This document shows positions 18,578 through 28,525 of a DNA stretch of 53,654 nt, piece by piece (position 1 is the first letter of the stretch; the number at the start of each line of letters is the position of its first letter). Location of the stretch: assembly GCA_016936535.1 (NCBI GenBank), contig JAFGXP010000008.1:1-53654 (forward strand), written 5' to 3'. Source of the DNA: Thiotrichales bacterium (GTDB lineage Bacteria; Pseudomonadota; Gammaproteobacteria; Thiomicrospirales; Thiomicrospiraceae). A program made the translations under genes and the position numbers. A model generated the notes under the pieces. It had not been told where the DNA came from, made no database searches, and saw only the letters and a program-made list of their open reading frames with translations.

Positions 18578-20140
18578 ATGAATCCCGAACCCCTCATCCA
18601 ATTTCCTGCCATTAATCACGAAAACCTTGGGATTGAAACTCCAGAGGATGAGAATGCCCTTTATGCGGCAATCGACCTTGGATCGAACAGTTTTCATATG
18701 ATTATTGCCCGTCAAGCCCATGGCCAGATGCAGGTGGTGGATAAACATAAAGAGATGGTGCGCCTACGTGCCGGACTGGATCGTAACGGCTATCTCACCG
18801 AAGAAGCCTTTAGCAGTGGCATCGCTTGTTTAGAACGCTTTGGACAACGCATTAAAGGCATTAGTCAACAAAACATTCGTGCGGTGGGCACCAACACGCT
18901 GCGCAACGCGAAAAACAGCCGCCAGTTTTTATTGGCGGCCCGTGAAGCGCTTGGAGCAGGGATTCAAATCATCTCTGGGCAAGAAGAAGCGCGCTTGATT
19001 TACTTAGGGGTCTCCCTCGGTTTGCCAAAAAGCGATGAACAACGACTGGTGATGGATATTGGCGGCGGCAGCACCGAATACATTATTGGTCAACGCAACC
19101 AGCACCGTCACCTTACCAGTACAGAAATGGGCTGCGTGAGTATCAACGAAGACTTTTTCAGTGATGGGCAGATCGACCAGGACACCATGCAAAAAGCCAT
19201 TGATCGTTGTCGTCAGATTCTGCAACCCCACCGCAATAAACTGATTTTGCTTGGTTGGGATGCCGCCATCGGTGCATCGGGAACCATCAAATCGATTGGC
19301 CAAATTCTTGAACAAAATCATTGGGGCGACGGCAGCATCACGCTGGACGGTTTACTCAAACTCAAGCAAGCACTTGTTGAGGCAGGACACCTTGATGCGC
19401 TCAAGATTGACGGCTTAAAGGACGAACGTAAACCGGTTATTTGCGGCGGTTTGGCCATTTTAATTGCCTCTTTTATTGAGCTCAATATGCACAGTTTGCA
19501 AGTGGCGGCAAATGCCTTGCGTGAAGGCTTAATTTTTGACACTCTTGGGCGATTACACGCCGCGGATGTTCGTGATGTGAGCGTGCAAGCCATGCAAAAA
19601 TGGATGAAAGTCGATTTAGAGCAAGCCGAGGCGATAACCTTAAGCGCCCGCCACCTCTACAAACAAGCCCATAACTGCTGGTTGCTGCATTCCGACGAAA
19701 TTGATTTTCAGCGCCTATTGGTGTGGGCTTGTCAATTGCATGAATGTGGCATTGCCATCAGCTACAAACGCTATCGTCACCACAGCGCGTATCTGATTGA
19801 AGAGGCCGACATGGCCGGCTTTGACCAGCAAGATAAGCAAATTCTCAGCGCCATGCTGTTAAACCATCGTGGCAAATTTATCAATGCAGCTCTGGATGCA
19901 TTTGACCGTACTCTTGGCGAAAAGGTCCTGTTTTTAACCGTGCTTCTCCGCCTCGCGGTTCGCATTCATCGTGGACGCGATTTAGAAGAGATTAAGCCTG
20001 AACTGCAAATCCACAAGCAAAATAAGCTCTGTCTGATTTTTCCAGAAAACTGGCTGATAGAACACCCACTCAGCCAGCTCGATTTGGAGCGAGAAGCCAA
20101 ACGGCTCAGCACCATTGGTTTTCACCTCAGCTGTCGTTAA
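18578..20140 (+). CDS. ppx: Exopolyphosphatase (Ppx/GppA family)
   Basis: The 520-residue protein has the ASKHA-fold phosphate motifs AAIDLGSNSFHMIIA (about residues 29-43) and VMDIGGGSTEYIIG, plus GTNTLRNAKNS and SGQEEARLIYLG. A C-terminal HD-like helical domain (about 320-520) is also present, as in Ppx and GppA. It removes terminal phosphate from polyphosphate and possibly hydrolyses pppGpp. Location directly after ppk supports Ppx. The ATG at 18578 follows TAAGAGAG; a GTG six bases upstream is less likely. An imperfect long-loop inverted repeat (18499-18536) sits in the ppk-ppx gap. Confidence 0.92.
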   Translation: MNPEPLIQFPAINHENLGIETPEDENALYAAIDLGSNSFHMIIARQAHGQMQVVDKHKEMVRLRAGLDRNGYLTEEAFSSGIACLERFGQRIKGISQQNIRAVGTNTLRNAKNSRQFLLAAREALGAGIQIISGQEEARLIYLGVSLGLPKSDEQRLVMDIGGGSTEYIIGQRNQHRHLTSTEMGCVSINEDFFSDGQIDQDTMQKAIDRCRQILQPHRNKLILLGWDAAIGASGTIKSIGQILEQNHWGDGSITLDGLLKLKQALVEAGHLDALKIDGLKDERKPVICGGLAILIASFIELNMHSLQVAANALREGLIFDTLGRLHAADVRDVSVQAMQKWMKVDLEQAEAITLSARHLYKQAHNCWLLHSDEIDFQRLLVWACQLHECGIAISYKRYRHHSAYLIEEADMAGFDQQDKQILSAMLLNHRGKFINAALDAFDRTLGEKVLFLTVLLRLAVRIHRGRDLEEIKPELQIHKQNKLCLIFPENWLIEHPLSQLDLEREAKRLSTIGFHLSCR

Positions 20141-20199
20141 GGCCACTTTTAGCCATCAAAACTGCGTGCCACAGGCAAGAGCGTACGAACCATAGTTAA

Positions 20200-21282
20200 T
20201 TAATACACATCCAACTGAATTCGCTTTTGTTTGCGCGCCGTTTGCCAGTGCGCATAGGCGTCTTCAGGATCTAAGCCTAACCTTTGCTCAAACCAGCCAC
20301 ACCAGAGCGCTTCGATTGCTGGAGCCAACGTCTGCTGGCTGCCGCAAACATAAAGAATTGCACCCGCTTGCCACAAGGTCCATAGCGCCTGTTCTTGAAC
20401 TTGCATGATGTCTTGAACGTAACGCATTGGTCCGCCATCGCGTGAAAATACACAGTGTAACTGCAATTGGCCTTCAGCTTGCCAAGCGGTCAACTCATCA
20501 CAGGCCAAGCAGGCATGAGCCCGCTCGGTTTCACCAAAAAACAGCCAGTTTTCACCCAATTTCGCCTCGGCTTGTTGCGCGCTGCGTGCTTGCATGAATC
20601 CTAGAAAAGGCGCTAATCCGGTACCGGCGGCCACCATAATAATAGGAACCTTCGGATCCTTAGGCAATTTAAACAACGGATTTGGCTTGCATTGTGCGTG
20701 CAACAAATCTCCAGGGACCCGCTCCGCTAAATAACAAGAAGCCGCTCCCTGCTTGTCACGCCCAAGAAAATGATAACGAACCGCTTTATAAAGCAGACGA
20801 ATTTCGGTTGTGCTGGCCGAGGCAATCGAATAGTAACGCGGAGCGAGCGGGGAAAGCCAATTCAAAAACTCCCCACCCATCTGCGCCAATTGCGGAAATT
20901 CATCCAATAAATCCAAAATATCTCGACCATAGGCATGAGCCATCATCGCCGTTCGATCTGGCCAATCCCCGAGCTGCAACTGACGTTGCAACTTATTCAG
21001 GATAGCGGGATTGAGCTGAGTGATTTCTAAAGCCTCACTGAGCGCCTGATGAACGCTCATCTGACCCAAACGCGGCAGCGTGACAAGCTGTTCGGGCGTT
21101 AAATTCAAACGCTGTAGAAGTTGCTCGACCAAAGCGGGAGGATTCTGGGCTTGCATCGCTAACCAATCTCCCGCTTGGTAATCCAATATCTGGCCTGGCA
21201 ATGGATGCAAACTGAGCAAATAAACCGACTTTAACGTTGAATTTTCCGTTAACAACTTTTGAGAGGAAACAATCAACTGCAT
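20200..21282 (-). CDS. Stand-alone CPR/CysJ-type FAD-NADPH reductase domain
   Basis: The 360-residue protein corresponds to the C-terminal FAD/NADPH half of sulfite reductase flavoprotein or cytochrome P450 reductase. It shows an FAD-binding barrel with an inserted helical connecting domain, PRYYSIASAS (FAD), AAGTGLAPFLGF and LYVCGSQQTLAPA (NADPH), and a C-terminal tail ending in DVY whose aromatic residue stacks on FAD. The FMN flavodoxin domain normally present upstream is absent, so its electron partner must be a separate protein. The ATG at 21282 has AAGGTAGG upstream; longer starts lack support. No sulfite reductase subunit lies nearby. Confidence 0.8.
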   Translation of the reverse strand: MQLIVSSQKLLTENSTLKSVYLLSLHPLPGQILDYQAGDWLAMQAQNPPALVEQLLQRLNLTPEQLVTLPRLGQMSVHQALSEALEITQLNPAILNKLQRQLQLGDWPDRTAMMAHAYGRDILDLLDEFPQLAQMGGEFLNWLSPLAPRYYSIASASTTEIRLLYKAVRYHFLGRDKQGAASCYLAERVPGDLLHAQCKPNPLFKLPKDPKVPIIMVAAGTGLAPFLGFMQARSAQQAEAKLGENWLFFGETERAHACLACDELTAWQAEGQLQLHCVFSRDGGPMRYVQDIMQVQEQALWTLWQAGAILYVCGSQQTLAPAIEALWCGWFEQRLGLDPEDAYAHWQTARKQKRIQLDVY

Positions 21283-21402
21283 AACACCTACCTTAAAAGA
21301 ACGGATTTCGGTGTATTGTCGGCTTTTTGGCAGTTGATTGCAGCGCAATTCCCCGCGCAACAATTGAAAGTGAATGACGGTCTCACTGCGCTCAAGTTCC
21401 GA

Positions 21403-21924
21403 CTAAGCCGCCATTAAGCTTTGCATCCAAACAACGGCGAGGGGTGAGGCTACCAAAAGAGTGATTGCCGACATCAAACCGGCGACTGCGCCAATCCCAA
21501 CATTTGCCCAAGCACGGCTTTGCTGCAGATGAACGTCAGATATTTGACGCTCTAAGCCTTCAAAAACCTTGACCTGCTTTTGCAGCAACTGATTCAAGGT
21601 GTGAATTTGTTTAAAAAGCAGTTGCTGCTCTTTATCTAAATATTGATGTGCTCTTTCGCTACTTTGCTCTACCTGCTGCAAATGTGTAGAAAGTTGGGAG
21701 ATGGATCCTTCCATCTGAGCCACCAGCCCTTTCAGCGCGGCCTGGTCGTCTTTCAACCACTCAAAGTCCGGCCCCAGCTCGAGATCATCCTGTTCCATGT
21801 CCGCTAAATAATGGGCGCTGGCTCCCATCTTATTCTGGCTTCGTCCTTGCTGACGGCGCATCGCCTGCTGCATCAACACACTCTTGGAACCCAAAGGCTT
21901 TACAGTACTTAAATCAATTGCCAT
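21403..21924 (-). CDS. Unknown protein: coiled coil plus C-terminal membrane helix
   Basis: I do not recognise this 173-residue protein. The N-terminal third is polar and probably disordered. A heptad-rich region of about residues 60-130 (repeated Q, L, E with SQLSTHLQQVEQ and NQLLQKQVKVFEGLERQ) predicts a coiled coil. One long hydrophobic segment (about 143-168) ends just before the C-terminus, suggesting a tail-anchored inner membrane protein. The ATG at 21924 follows AAGGAGAG. It is 120 nt upstream of the CPR-type reductase, in the same direction. No catalytic motif is visible. Confidence 0.75.
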   Translation of the reverse strand: MAIDLSTVKPLGSKSVLMQQAMRRQQGRSQNKMGASAHYLADMEQDDLELGPDFEWLKDDQAALKGLVAQMEGSISQLSTHLQQVEQSSERAHQYLDKEQQLLFKQIHTLNQLLQKQVKVFEGLERQISDVHLQQSRAWANVGIGAVAGLMSAITLLVASPLAVVWMQSLMAA

Positions 21925-22021
21925 CTCACTCTCCTTGGTCATGCCAATCCGTTTCGACCTATTCGGATCAAAATAAGCTTAAAATATGCCAACAATCGAA
22001 AATACCTATCAAAGAGGACTT

Positions 22022-22861
22022 ATGAAATACATAGGAGCTCACGTTTCGGCAGCAGGCGGCGTCGAAAACGCGCCAGTGCGCGCGCATGAAATCGGTGCAA
22101 CCGCCTTTGCCTTGTTCACTAAAAACCAACGGCAATGGCGGGCAAAACCACTGACTGAAGCCAGTATTGAGCTATTTAAAAGTCGCTGCGCTGACTATGG
22201 CTACGGAGCGGGGCAAATTTTACCGCACGACAGTTACCTGATTAACCTTGGGCACCCAGACATCGACAAGCGCCAACAATCTCTAGACGCCTTTATTGAT
22301 GAACTTCAACGCTGCCAACAACTCGGGATTGATCGCCTCAACTTTCACCCCGGTAGCCACTTACGGATTTTGTCTGAAACCGAATGTCTGGCGAGAATCG
22401 CCGATTCAATCAACTTTGCTCTGGCGCAAACTCAAGGGGTAATTGCGGTACTCGAAAACACTGCGGGCCAAGGTTCTAACTTGGGATATCGGCACGAACA
22501 GCTGGCAGAAATCATCGACCGCGTAGAGGATAAAGACCGAATCGGCGTATGCTTGGACACCTGCCATGCTTACAGCGCCGGTTATGATTTAAAACAGGAC
22601 TGCAGCGGTTTTATTGATGATTTTATTCGCGTGGTTGGGCTGCGCTATCTAAAAGGCATGCATTTGAACGACTCAAAAGCCAAATTGGGCCAGCGTCTGG
22701 ATCGCCATCATAGTTTGGGACAGGGTGAAATCGGCTGGCTCCCCTTTCAGCAACTGATGCAAGACCCGCGCTTAGACGGAATTCCTTTTATCTTAGAAAC
22801 CATTCAACCAGAGATTTGGCCGCAAGAAATCGCTCAACTCAAAGCCTTTAGCGTTGCTTAA
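22022..22861 (+). CDS. nfo: Endonuclease IV (AP endonuclease)
   Basis: The 279-residue DNA repair enzyme cleaves 5' of abasic sites. Zinc-ligand motifs of the TIM-barrel family are present: GAHVSAAGG at the N-terminus, [53 protein letters not shown] and ILETIQP. The length fits the Nfo family (about 280). The ATG at 22022 follows AGAGGACTT; a longer in-frame start 36 nt upstream lacks a ribosome site. The gene is divergent from the coiled-coil protein gene. Confidence 0.96.
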   Translation: MKYIGAHVSAAGGVENAPVRAHEIGATAFALFTKNQRQWRAKPLTEASIELFKSRCADYGYGAGQILPHDSYLINLGHPDIDKRQQSLDAFIDELQRCQQLGIDRLNFHPGSHLRILSETECLARIADSINFALAQTQGVIAVLENTAGQGSNLGYRHEQLAEIIDRVEDKDRIGVCLDTCHAYSAGYDLKQDCSGFIDDFIRVVGLRYLKGMHLNDSKAKLGQRLDRHHSLGQGEIGWLPFQQLMQDPRLDGIPFILETIQPEIWPQEIAQLKAFSVA

Positions 22862-22904
22862 GCACGACAAATCCAGAATAAATTTGCTTTACCTCTCTCA
22901 AGTC

Positions 22905-22933
22905 TTGCTTAAGCAATTTTGCTTGGATAAGAT
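22905..22933 (+). promoter_or_regulatory. Probable pyrE promoter
   Basis: TTGCTT (22905-22910), a 17-bp spacer and TAAGAT (22928-22933) lie 35 bp before the pyrE start. The -35 forms the left half of a perfect 12-bp palindrome TTGCTTAAGCAA (22905-22916), which might also be a protein-binding site. Confidence 0.45.
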
Positions 22934-22968
22934 AATCCGACTTTCTTTTTAAGGACACCTTTTCCGTA

Positions 22969-23613
22969 ATGGATAAAAACCAATTTATTGAATTTGTCAT
23001 GCAAACCGGTGTGTTAAAGCTTGGCGAGTTCACCCTGAAATCGGGGCGTAAAAGCCCTTACTTTTTCAATGCAGGCCTGTTTAACACTGGAGCACAGCTG
23101 AGCCAGTTGGCGGAAGGCTACGCAGCCGCGATCGCTGACTCCGGTATTGACTTTGACGTCCTATTTGGACCAGCCTACAAAGGCATTCCCCTCGCGGCAA
23201 CCACCGCCGTGGCATTGGCCACCCAGCACCAGCTTGACAAACCCTATGCTTTTAACCGCAAAGAAGCCAAAGATCATGGTGAAGGCGGCAAGATTGTTGG
23301 GCATCCACTGCAAGGCAAAATCTTGATTATTGATGATGTCATCACCGCCGGCACAGCGATCCGTGAAGCCATTGACATTATTAAAGCCCAAGGTGCAGAG
23401 CCGGCGGGCGTGGTGATTGCCTTAGATCGAATGGAAAAAGGCCAGACCGAACTGTCTGCGATTCAAGAGGTGCAGCGTGATTACGGTATTCCGGTAATTT
23501 GTATTATTTCGCTGCAAGACATTATTGCTTACTTGCAATTGCAAACCGACGAGCATAGTCAAAACTCGTTGACCGCAATGCGCGCTTATCGGCAAGAGTA
23601 CGGTATCCAATAG
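22969..23613 (+). CDS. pyrE: Orotate phosphoribosyltransferase
   Basis: The 214-residue enzyme transfers phosphoribose from PRPP to orotate. Motifs are [39 protein letters not shown] and the PRPP-binding loop [17 protein letters not shown]. It has the typical length of the homodimeric bacterial enzyme. AAGGA lies ahead of the ATG at 22969. Together with pyrC elsewhere in the window it serves UMP synthesis. A sixA-like gene follows 27 nt later and may be co-transcribed. Confidence 0.97.
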   Translation: MDKNQFIEFVMQTGVLKLGEFTLKSGRKSPYFFNAGLFNTGAQLSQLAEGYAAAIADSGIDFDVLFGPAYKGIPLAATTAVALATQHQLDKPYAFNRKEAKDHGEGGKIVGHPLQGKILIIDDVITAGTAIREAIDIIKAQGAEPAGVVIALDRMEKGQTELSAIQEVQRDYGIPVICIISLQDIIAYLQLQTDEHSQNSLTAMRAYRQEYGIQ

Positions 23614-23640
23614 GCAATTGAGCGGTTCAAGGAGGTCATG

Positions 23641-24162
23641 ATGGCCAATAAATTACGCGAACTGTTGTTGGTACGGCATGCCAAATCCGATTGGAGCCAA
23701 CCGGATCAACTCGACATTGATCGACCTCTGTCCGATAAGGGCAAAAAAAGTGCCAAAAAAATTGGCCGGTGGTTACAGGATAAGGGGTTGATGCCAGATT
23801 TGATTCTGGTTTCCCCTGCGCAACGGGCTCAGCAAACCCTGCGTCGTATTTGTAGCGAATGTCCTGCTAGCTCGCAAACCATTGATGCCCTATATATGGC
23901 AGAACTGGTGACGCTGAAACAGATTTTGGCACAAATTTCGGACGCCAATCGAGTGATGGTCATCGGGCATAATCCTGGCTTAGAAAAGCTGTTCTGTTAC
24001 TTGCAAAACAAACCGCTAACTGGGGATTTACATCTGTTCCCAACTGCGGCGGTAGCCCATTTTGTGCTACCGGAAAACTGGCAAAATTTAGAACCGGGCG
24101 ATGGTATTTTGCAGCAGTTTATTCGTCCAAAAGACATTAAACAGCCAGTACTTTTCGCCTAG
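23641..24162 (+). CDS. sixA: SixA-like histidine phosphatase
   Basis: The 173-residue phosphoglycerate-mutase-superfamily phosphatase has the phosphohistidine motif VRHAKSDW near residue 10, LVSPAQRAQQT in the middle and the second His in VIGHNPGLE. SixA dephosphorylates phosphohistidine on His-phosphotransfer proteins; the substrate here is unknown. Two adjacent ATGs (23638, 23641) follow a perfect GGAGG; the second has better spacing. Probably co-expressed with pyrE. Confidence 0.85.
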   Translation: MANKLRELLLVRHAKSDWSQPDQLDIDRPLSDKGKKSAKKIGRWLQDKGLMPDLILVSPAQRAQQTLRRICSECPASSQTIDALYMAELVTLKQILAQISDANRVMVIGHNPGLEKLFCYLQNKPLTGDLHLFPTAAVAHFVLPENWQNLEPGDGILQQFIRPKDIKQPVLFA

Positions 24163-24286
24163 GCTCTGTTTACCGAGTCTAAGGATTTCTGAGGGCAGTC
24201 TCAAGCTACGCTCCATCAAGTTTATCCCTTAAGAATATGATATGATTCGTAAGGTTTTTTTAATTTTTTATACAAGGAATATTCCC

Positions 24287-25141
24287 ATGAAAACAAAGCT
24301 TCTTCCGCTTATCGCTTTTGTTTCTGCTGCAGGCATGATGTCTGTGGGCAATGCCGCTGAAGATACCAGTGGTTACGTTGTTGATAGCAACGGTGCTATC
24401 GTAAAAGACAGCTTTGGCAGCTGCGTTCGCAGCAATGCTTGGACCAAAGAAAAAGCTGTTGCCAGCTGTGAAGTGAAAGCCGATGCCAAGCCTGCTGCTG
24501 CAAAAGCCGACAGTGCTGCGGCATCTCCTGCTGCTGTAGCCGCTAAAGCTGAGCCAAAGTACACTTCTGAACCCATTAAAGACAATGGCATGGGCGCTTA
24601 CATTATTGATAGCCAAGGCTTGGTTGTTCGTGATGGCCTAAACCGCTGTGTACGCACCATCAACTGGAGCAAAGACACTGCCATTGCTAAGTGCGAAGGC
24701 TGGGAAGAGAAGAAGCCTGAGCCAGCTCCGGTTGTCGCTGCGCCAAAACCAGAAATCAAGCCAGCTCCAGCTCCTAAACCTACCATCAAGCCAATGCCGG
24801 TTAACCAGCCGATTAACTTCCAAGGTTTCTTTGATTTTGACTCAACCAAACTAAATCAAACCGCAAAAACTCAGTTGAACGACTACGCCGATTACATGAA
24901 GGCGATTGATGACGTGACCCTGAAAATTACCGGCCATACAGACAGCGTTGGTACCAATGCTTACAACCAGAAGTTGTCTGAAGCTCGTGCAGGCGCAGTG
25001 AAAACTTACCTAGAAGAGCAAGGTGTTGCCAGCTCACGTATGACAGCAATTGGTAAAGGCGAATCTTCTCCGATCGCGACAAACAAGACGGCTGATGGCC
25101 GTGCTCAAAACCGTCGTGTTGAGATTGAAATCGTTAAATAA
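24287..25141 (+). CDS. OmpA-family outer membrane/peptidoglycan-binding protein
   Basis: The 284-residue protein has a signal peptide (cleavage near VGNAA, residue 23) and two related repeats of about 36 residues (27-62 and 101-137). Each repeat has a GYVVDS/AYIIDS start and two cysteines (46/61 and 121/136) that could form disulfides. An Ala/Pro/Lys linker (about 140-173) leads to a C-terminal OmpA domain (about 176-284) with ITGHTDSVGTNAYN and the NRRVEIEI end, which binds peptidoglycan. There is no N-terminal beta-barrel. The start at 24287 follows AAGGA. A strong terminator ends the transcript. Confidence 0.92.
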   Translation: MKTKLLPLIAFVSAAGMMSVGNAAEDTSGYVVDSNGAIVKDSFGSCVRSNAWTKEKAVASCEVKADAKPAAAKADSAAASPAAVAAKAEPKYTSEPIKDNGMGAYIIDSQGLVVRDGLNRCVRTINWSKDTAIAKCEGWEEKKPEPAPVVAAPKPEIKPAPAPKPTIKPMPVNQPINFQGFFDFDSTKLNQTAKTQLNDYADYMKAIDDVTLKITGHTDSVGTNAYNQKLSEARAGAVKTYLEEQGVASSRMTAIGKGESSPIATNKTADGRAQNRRVEIEIVK

Positions 25142-25159
25142 TCTATCAACATCAGTCAT

Positions 25160-25219
25160 CCCTTAATAAAAAATTAAGGGATTTGATTTAAAAATACCCG
25201 CCACAGCGGGTATTTTTTT
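25160..25219 (+). terminator. Double terminator after the OmpA-family gene
   Basis: A first hairpin CCCTTAAT/ATTAAGGG occupies 25160-25180. A second, strong one pairs 25191-25201 with 25206-25216 (AATACCCGC/GCGGGTATT) and runs into T residues. It is also usable in the reverse direction for the convergent TSUP gene. Confidence 0.85.
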
Positions 25220-25243
25220 ATTCCGTAAAAAACATACCGTTTT

Positions 25244-26014
25244 CTAGAAAAGCGAATAGGCCTTCAGCAATAGACTGATTCCCACCAAAATCGTGACCAC
25301 TTCAAAAGCCCGTTTAATCAGACGGTTGCCCTTGATAATCGATAAGTGCGCGCCCAAATAGCCACCTAACAACGACCCTAAAATCAATGCAGGTATCCAT
25401 GGCCAAGCAATTTCACCCAAAATACCCAATGTAATGGCACCCATCCCATTCCAAAAGATACCCACCAAGACCATGGTATAAGCCACTGCCGTTTTATAAT
25501 CCAAGCCGAACCAGCGTACCAGCCAAAGGGTGACAAACAAACCCGTGCCCGACGTTAAGGAGCCGTTTAAAGCCCCAATCAAAAATAAAACCCCACCGCC
25601 GAATAGGTACCCCGTCACATCCCGATGCATTGGTTGATTTCGTTGCCCAAGCTCCGGTTTAAACCCAGAATAAAGCCCTAGACTTAAGGTTAAAAGCCCC
25701 AGCAAACCCAGCGCCCAGCGCTCTTCAAGCTGAAGAATCCAATTCGCTCCCAGCACAACACCCGGTAAACCCAAAGCTAAAATAAATAACGCAAAACGCC
25801 AATCCAAAGTGGCACTTTTCAAATGGCGTGCGGTTGCACCCAATCCTAAAAAAACACTGGCCAGCTTATGGGTTGCCAAGGCTACGCCAAATGGTAATCC
25901 CAAAAAAAGTAAAGCTGGCAGCTGTAACAAGCCTGCGCCACCGCCGGCCAAGGCCGACAGAAGATTGGCAAGAAGAGAAATCAGAAACAGCAATCCCTGA
26001 TCAAATAATCCCAT
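25244..26014 (-). CDS. TSUP (TauE/SafE) family permease
   Basis: The 256-residue hydrophobic protein has about eight helices and the typical glycine-rich N-terminal motif LSALAGGGAGLLQLPALLFLG (residues 18-38), plus the second-half counterpart GALNGSLTSGTGLFVTLWLV. It belongs to the TSUP family of small-anion permeases; no substrate can be assigned. The ATG at 26014 follows TAAGGAC. It lies downstream of the terminator that ends the yajQ-argB-mscS unit, so it should have its own promoter in 26015-26055. Confidence 0.85.
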   Translation of the reverse strand: MGLFDQGLLFLISLLANLLSALAGGGAGLLQLPALLFLGLPFGVALATHKLASVFLGLGATARHLKSATLDWRFALFILALGLPGVVLGANWILQLEERWALGLLGLLTLSLGLYSGFKPELGQRNQPMHRDVTGYLFGGGVLFLIGALNGSLTSGTGLFVTLWLVRWFGLDYKTAVAYTMVLVGIFWNGMGAITLGILGEIAWPWIPALILGSLLGGYLGAHLSIIKGNRLIKRAFEVVTILVGISLLLKAYSLF

Positions 26015-26055
26015 AATCGTCCTTACAACGGGCCAGAACCCGCATATTTCGGTAT

Positions 26056-26083
26056 AAAAAAAGCACACTCAAGGTGTGCTTTT
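26056..26083 (-). terminator. Terminator of the yajQ-argB-mscS unit
   Basis: AAAAGCACAC pairs with GTGTGCTTTT (26059-26068 with 26074-26083) around a 5-nt loop. On the minus strand it is followed by a run of T residues, 28 nt after the mscS stop. Confidence 0.85.
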
Positions 26084-26110
26084 AGTTTCAAGAAGGTGAG
26101 TAGATACCAA

Positions 26111-26947
26111 TTAAGCCGAGGTCAAAGGGGCTTGAGTGTGCAAGTGCAAATCCATCTGTGGATAGGGAATCGAAATGCCTTCCGCATCAAATGCCAGTTT
26201 AACCTTTTCGTTCATCTCCCATTTTACCGCCCAGTAATCTTCGCTTTTTACCCAAGGACGCACAACAAAATCAATGCTGCTTGCACCAAGTTCACTCAAC
26301 GCCACGACCGGCACCGGTTCGGACATAATTCGCACGTCTTCGGCCACTAGGCGTTGCAGAATTTCTTTAGTTTTTTTGATATCGTCTTCATATCCAACAC
26401 TGAACACCATATCGACACGACGTGTATCCCGTGCAGAATAATTAGTAATGGTCGTGCTGTAAATATTGCCGTTTGGTACGGTAATTTCTTTATTGTCGCC
26501 TGTACGCATAATCGTGCTGAAAATATGAATTTTTTCAACCACCCCGACCACGCCGGCCGCTTCAACAAAATCCCCATTTTTAAAGGGCTTTAACACCAGC
26601 AACATGACGCCAGAAGCAAAATTCTGCAATGAATCTTTTAACGCTAAGCCAATCGCCAAGCCCGCAGCACCGATTAAGGCCACCAAAGAAGTGGTATCCA
26701 CCCCTAACTGACTGAGGACCGCAATAATTAAAATCAGGAATAGAAACGCCTTAGCGAGCGAAATCACAAATTCAGCCAGCATTTCATCCACTTTTTTCGT
26801 GCGCTTAAAAATACTTTGCAGTACCGATAAAACCCCACGAATTACCATTTTCCCGATAAAGAAAATGACAAGTGCAATGGCAATATTCGTTCCCCAAGGC
26901 AGGACATAGTCATTGACCAACAGGTTTAAATCCAGATTCCAATCCAT
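26111..26947 (-). CDS. mscS: Small-conductance mechanosensitive channel (MscS family)
   Basis: The 278-residue protein has three N-terminal membrane helices (about 18-40, 60-82, 88-112). The pore helix is glycine/alanine rich (LIGAAGLAIGLALKDSLQNFASGVMLL), then come the beta domain (FVEAAGVVGVVEKIHIFSTIMR, DNKEITVPNGNI) and the C-terminal alpha/beta domain. It is about the length of E. coli MscS (286). It opens under membrane tension to release solutes. GAGGAG precedes the ATG. It follows argB by 31 nt and is last in the yajQ-argB-mscS unit. Confidence 0.95.
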   Translation of the reverse strand: MDWNLDLNLLVNDYVLPWGTNIAIALVIFFIGKMVIRGVLSVLQSIFKRTKKVDEMLAEFVISLAKAFLFLILIIAVLSQLGVDTTSLVALIGAAGLAIGLALKDSLQNFASGVMLLVLKPFKNGDFVEAAGVVGVVEKIHIFSTIMRTGDNKEITVPNGNIYSTTITNYSARDTRRVDMVFSVGYEDDIKKTKEILQRLVAEDVRIMSEPVPVVALSELGASSIDFVVRPWVKSEDYWAVKWEMNEKVKLAFDAEGISIPYPQMDLHLHTQAPLTSA

Positions 26948-26978
26948 TTTGTTCTCCTCTACACCGCATTCAATGTCA

Positions 26979-27899
<921 letters not shown>

Positions 27900-28385
27900 T
27901 TACTCTCTAAAATTGGTAAATTGTAACGGCATATCCATTTCATCGTGACCGCGTAATAAAGCAATCGCCTCTTGCAAATCATCGCGTTTTTTACCGGTAA
28001 CGCGCACACTGTCACCTTGAATCGCTGCTTGTACCTTAATTTTGCTGTCTTTGAGCAGCTTCACGATTTTTTTCGCAAGAACGGTTTCCAAGCCTTCACG
28101 CATCACAATCTCTTGCTTGGCATTCTTCAACTGAATTACGGGCTCTTTTTCTTCAACACATTTAATATCAATCCCGCGACGGTTGGCTTTTTGCAACAAA
28201 ATATCCAACATCTGTTTTAACTGAAAATCCGATTCGGTTTTCATCGTAACAGTCGTGCCATTGAGTTCAAACTGAGAATCGGTTCCCTTAAAATCGAAGC
28301 GAGTAGTCACTTCTTTATTCGCTTGATCGACTGCATTTTGCAGCTCGTGCTTGTCCAGTTCCGAAACAATATCAAAAGACGGCAT
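27900..28385 (-). CDS. yajQ: YajQ family cyclic-di-GMP/nucleotide-binding protein
   Basis: The 161-residue protein starts [20 protein letters not shown] and has the conserved TRFDFKGT, then two ferredoxin-like halves ending [14 protein letters not shown]. YajQ members bind cyclic di-GMP and in some bacteria control transcription factors. GGAGGATTT precedes the ATG at 28385. It is the first gene of the yajQ-argB-mscS unit and is divergent from an aminotransferase. A cyclic-di-GMP enzyme is encoded at 13142-15841. Confidence 0.94.
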   Translation of the reverse strand: MPSFDIVSELDKHELQNAVDQANKEVTTRFDFKGTDSQFELNGTTVTMKTESDFQLKQMLDILLQKANRRGIDIKCVEEKEPVIQLKNAKQEIVMREGLETVLAKKIVKLLKDSKIKVQAAIQGDSVRVTGKKRDDLQEAIALLRGHDEMDMPLQFTNFRE

Positions 28386-28451
28386 AAATCCTCCAATTCC
28401 ACTAAAATTCATCGGTTCAAGATTCTACCACGAGCACACGCCATACCGCGC

Positions 28452-28481
28452 GCCGACGCCTAATCGTCGAGGCATTTTTTT
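28452..28481 (+). terminator. Orphan terminator-like hairpin ahead of the aminotransferase gene
   Basis: CGACG/CGTCG with outer GC pairs and a two-base bulge is followed by seven T residues (28475-28481). No rightward gene ends here: yajQ runs left from 28385 and the aminotransferase starts at 28526. It is therefore either a leader attenuator or the end of a short unannotated RNA. Confidence 0.45.
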
Positions 28482-28525
28482 AACTCAGCGCAAGCCCCTG
28501 CGCCTTGACTGGACTACGCCAACCC

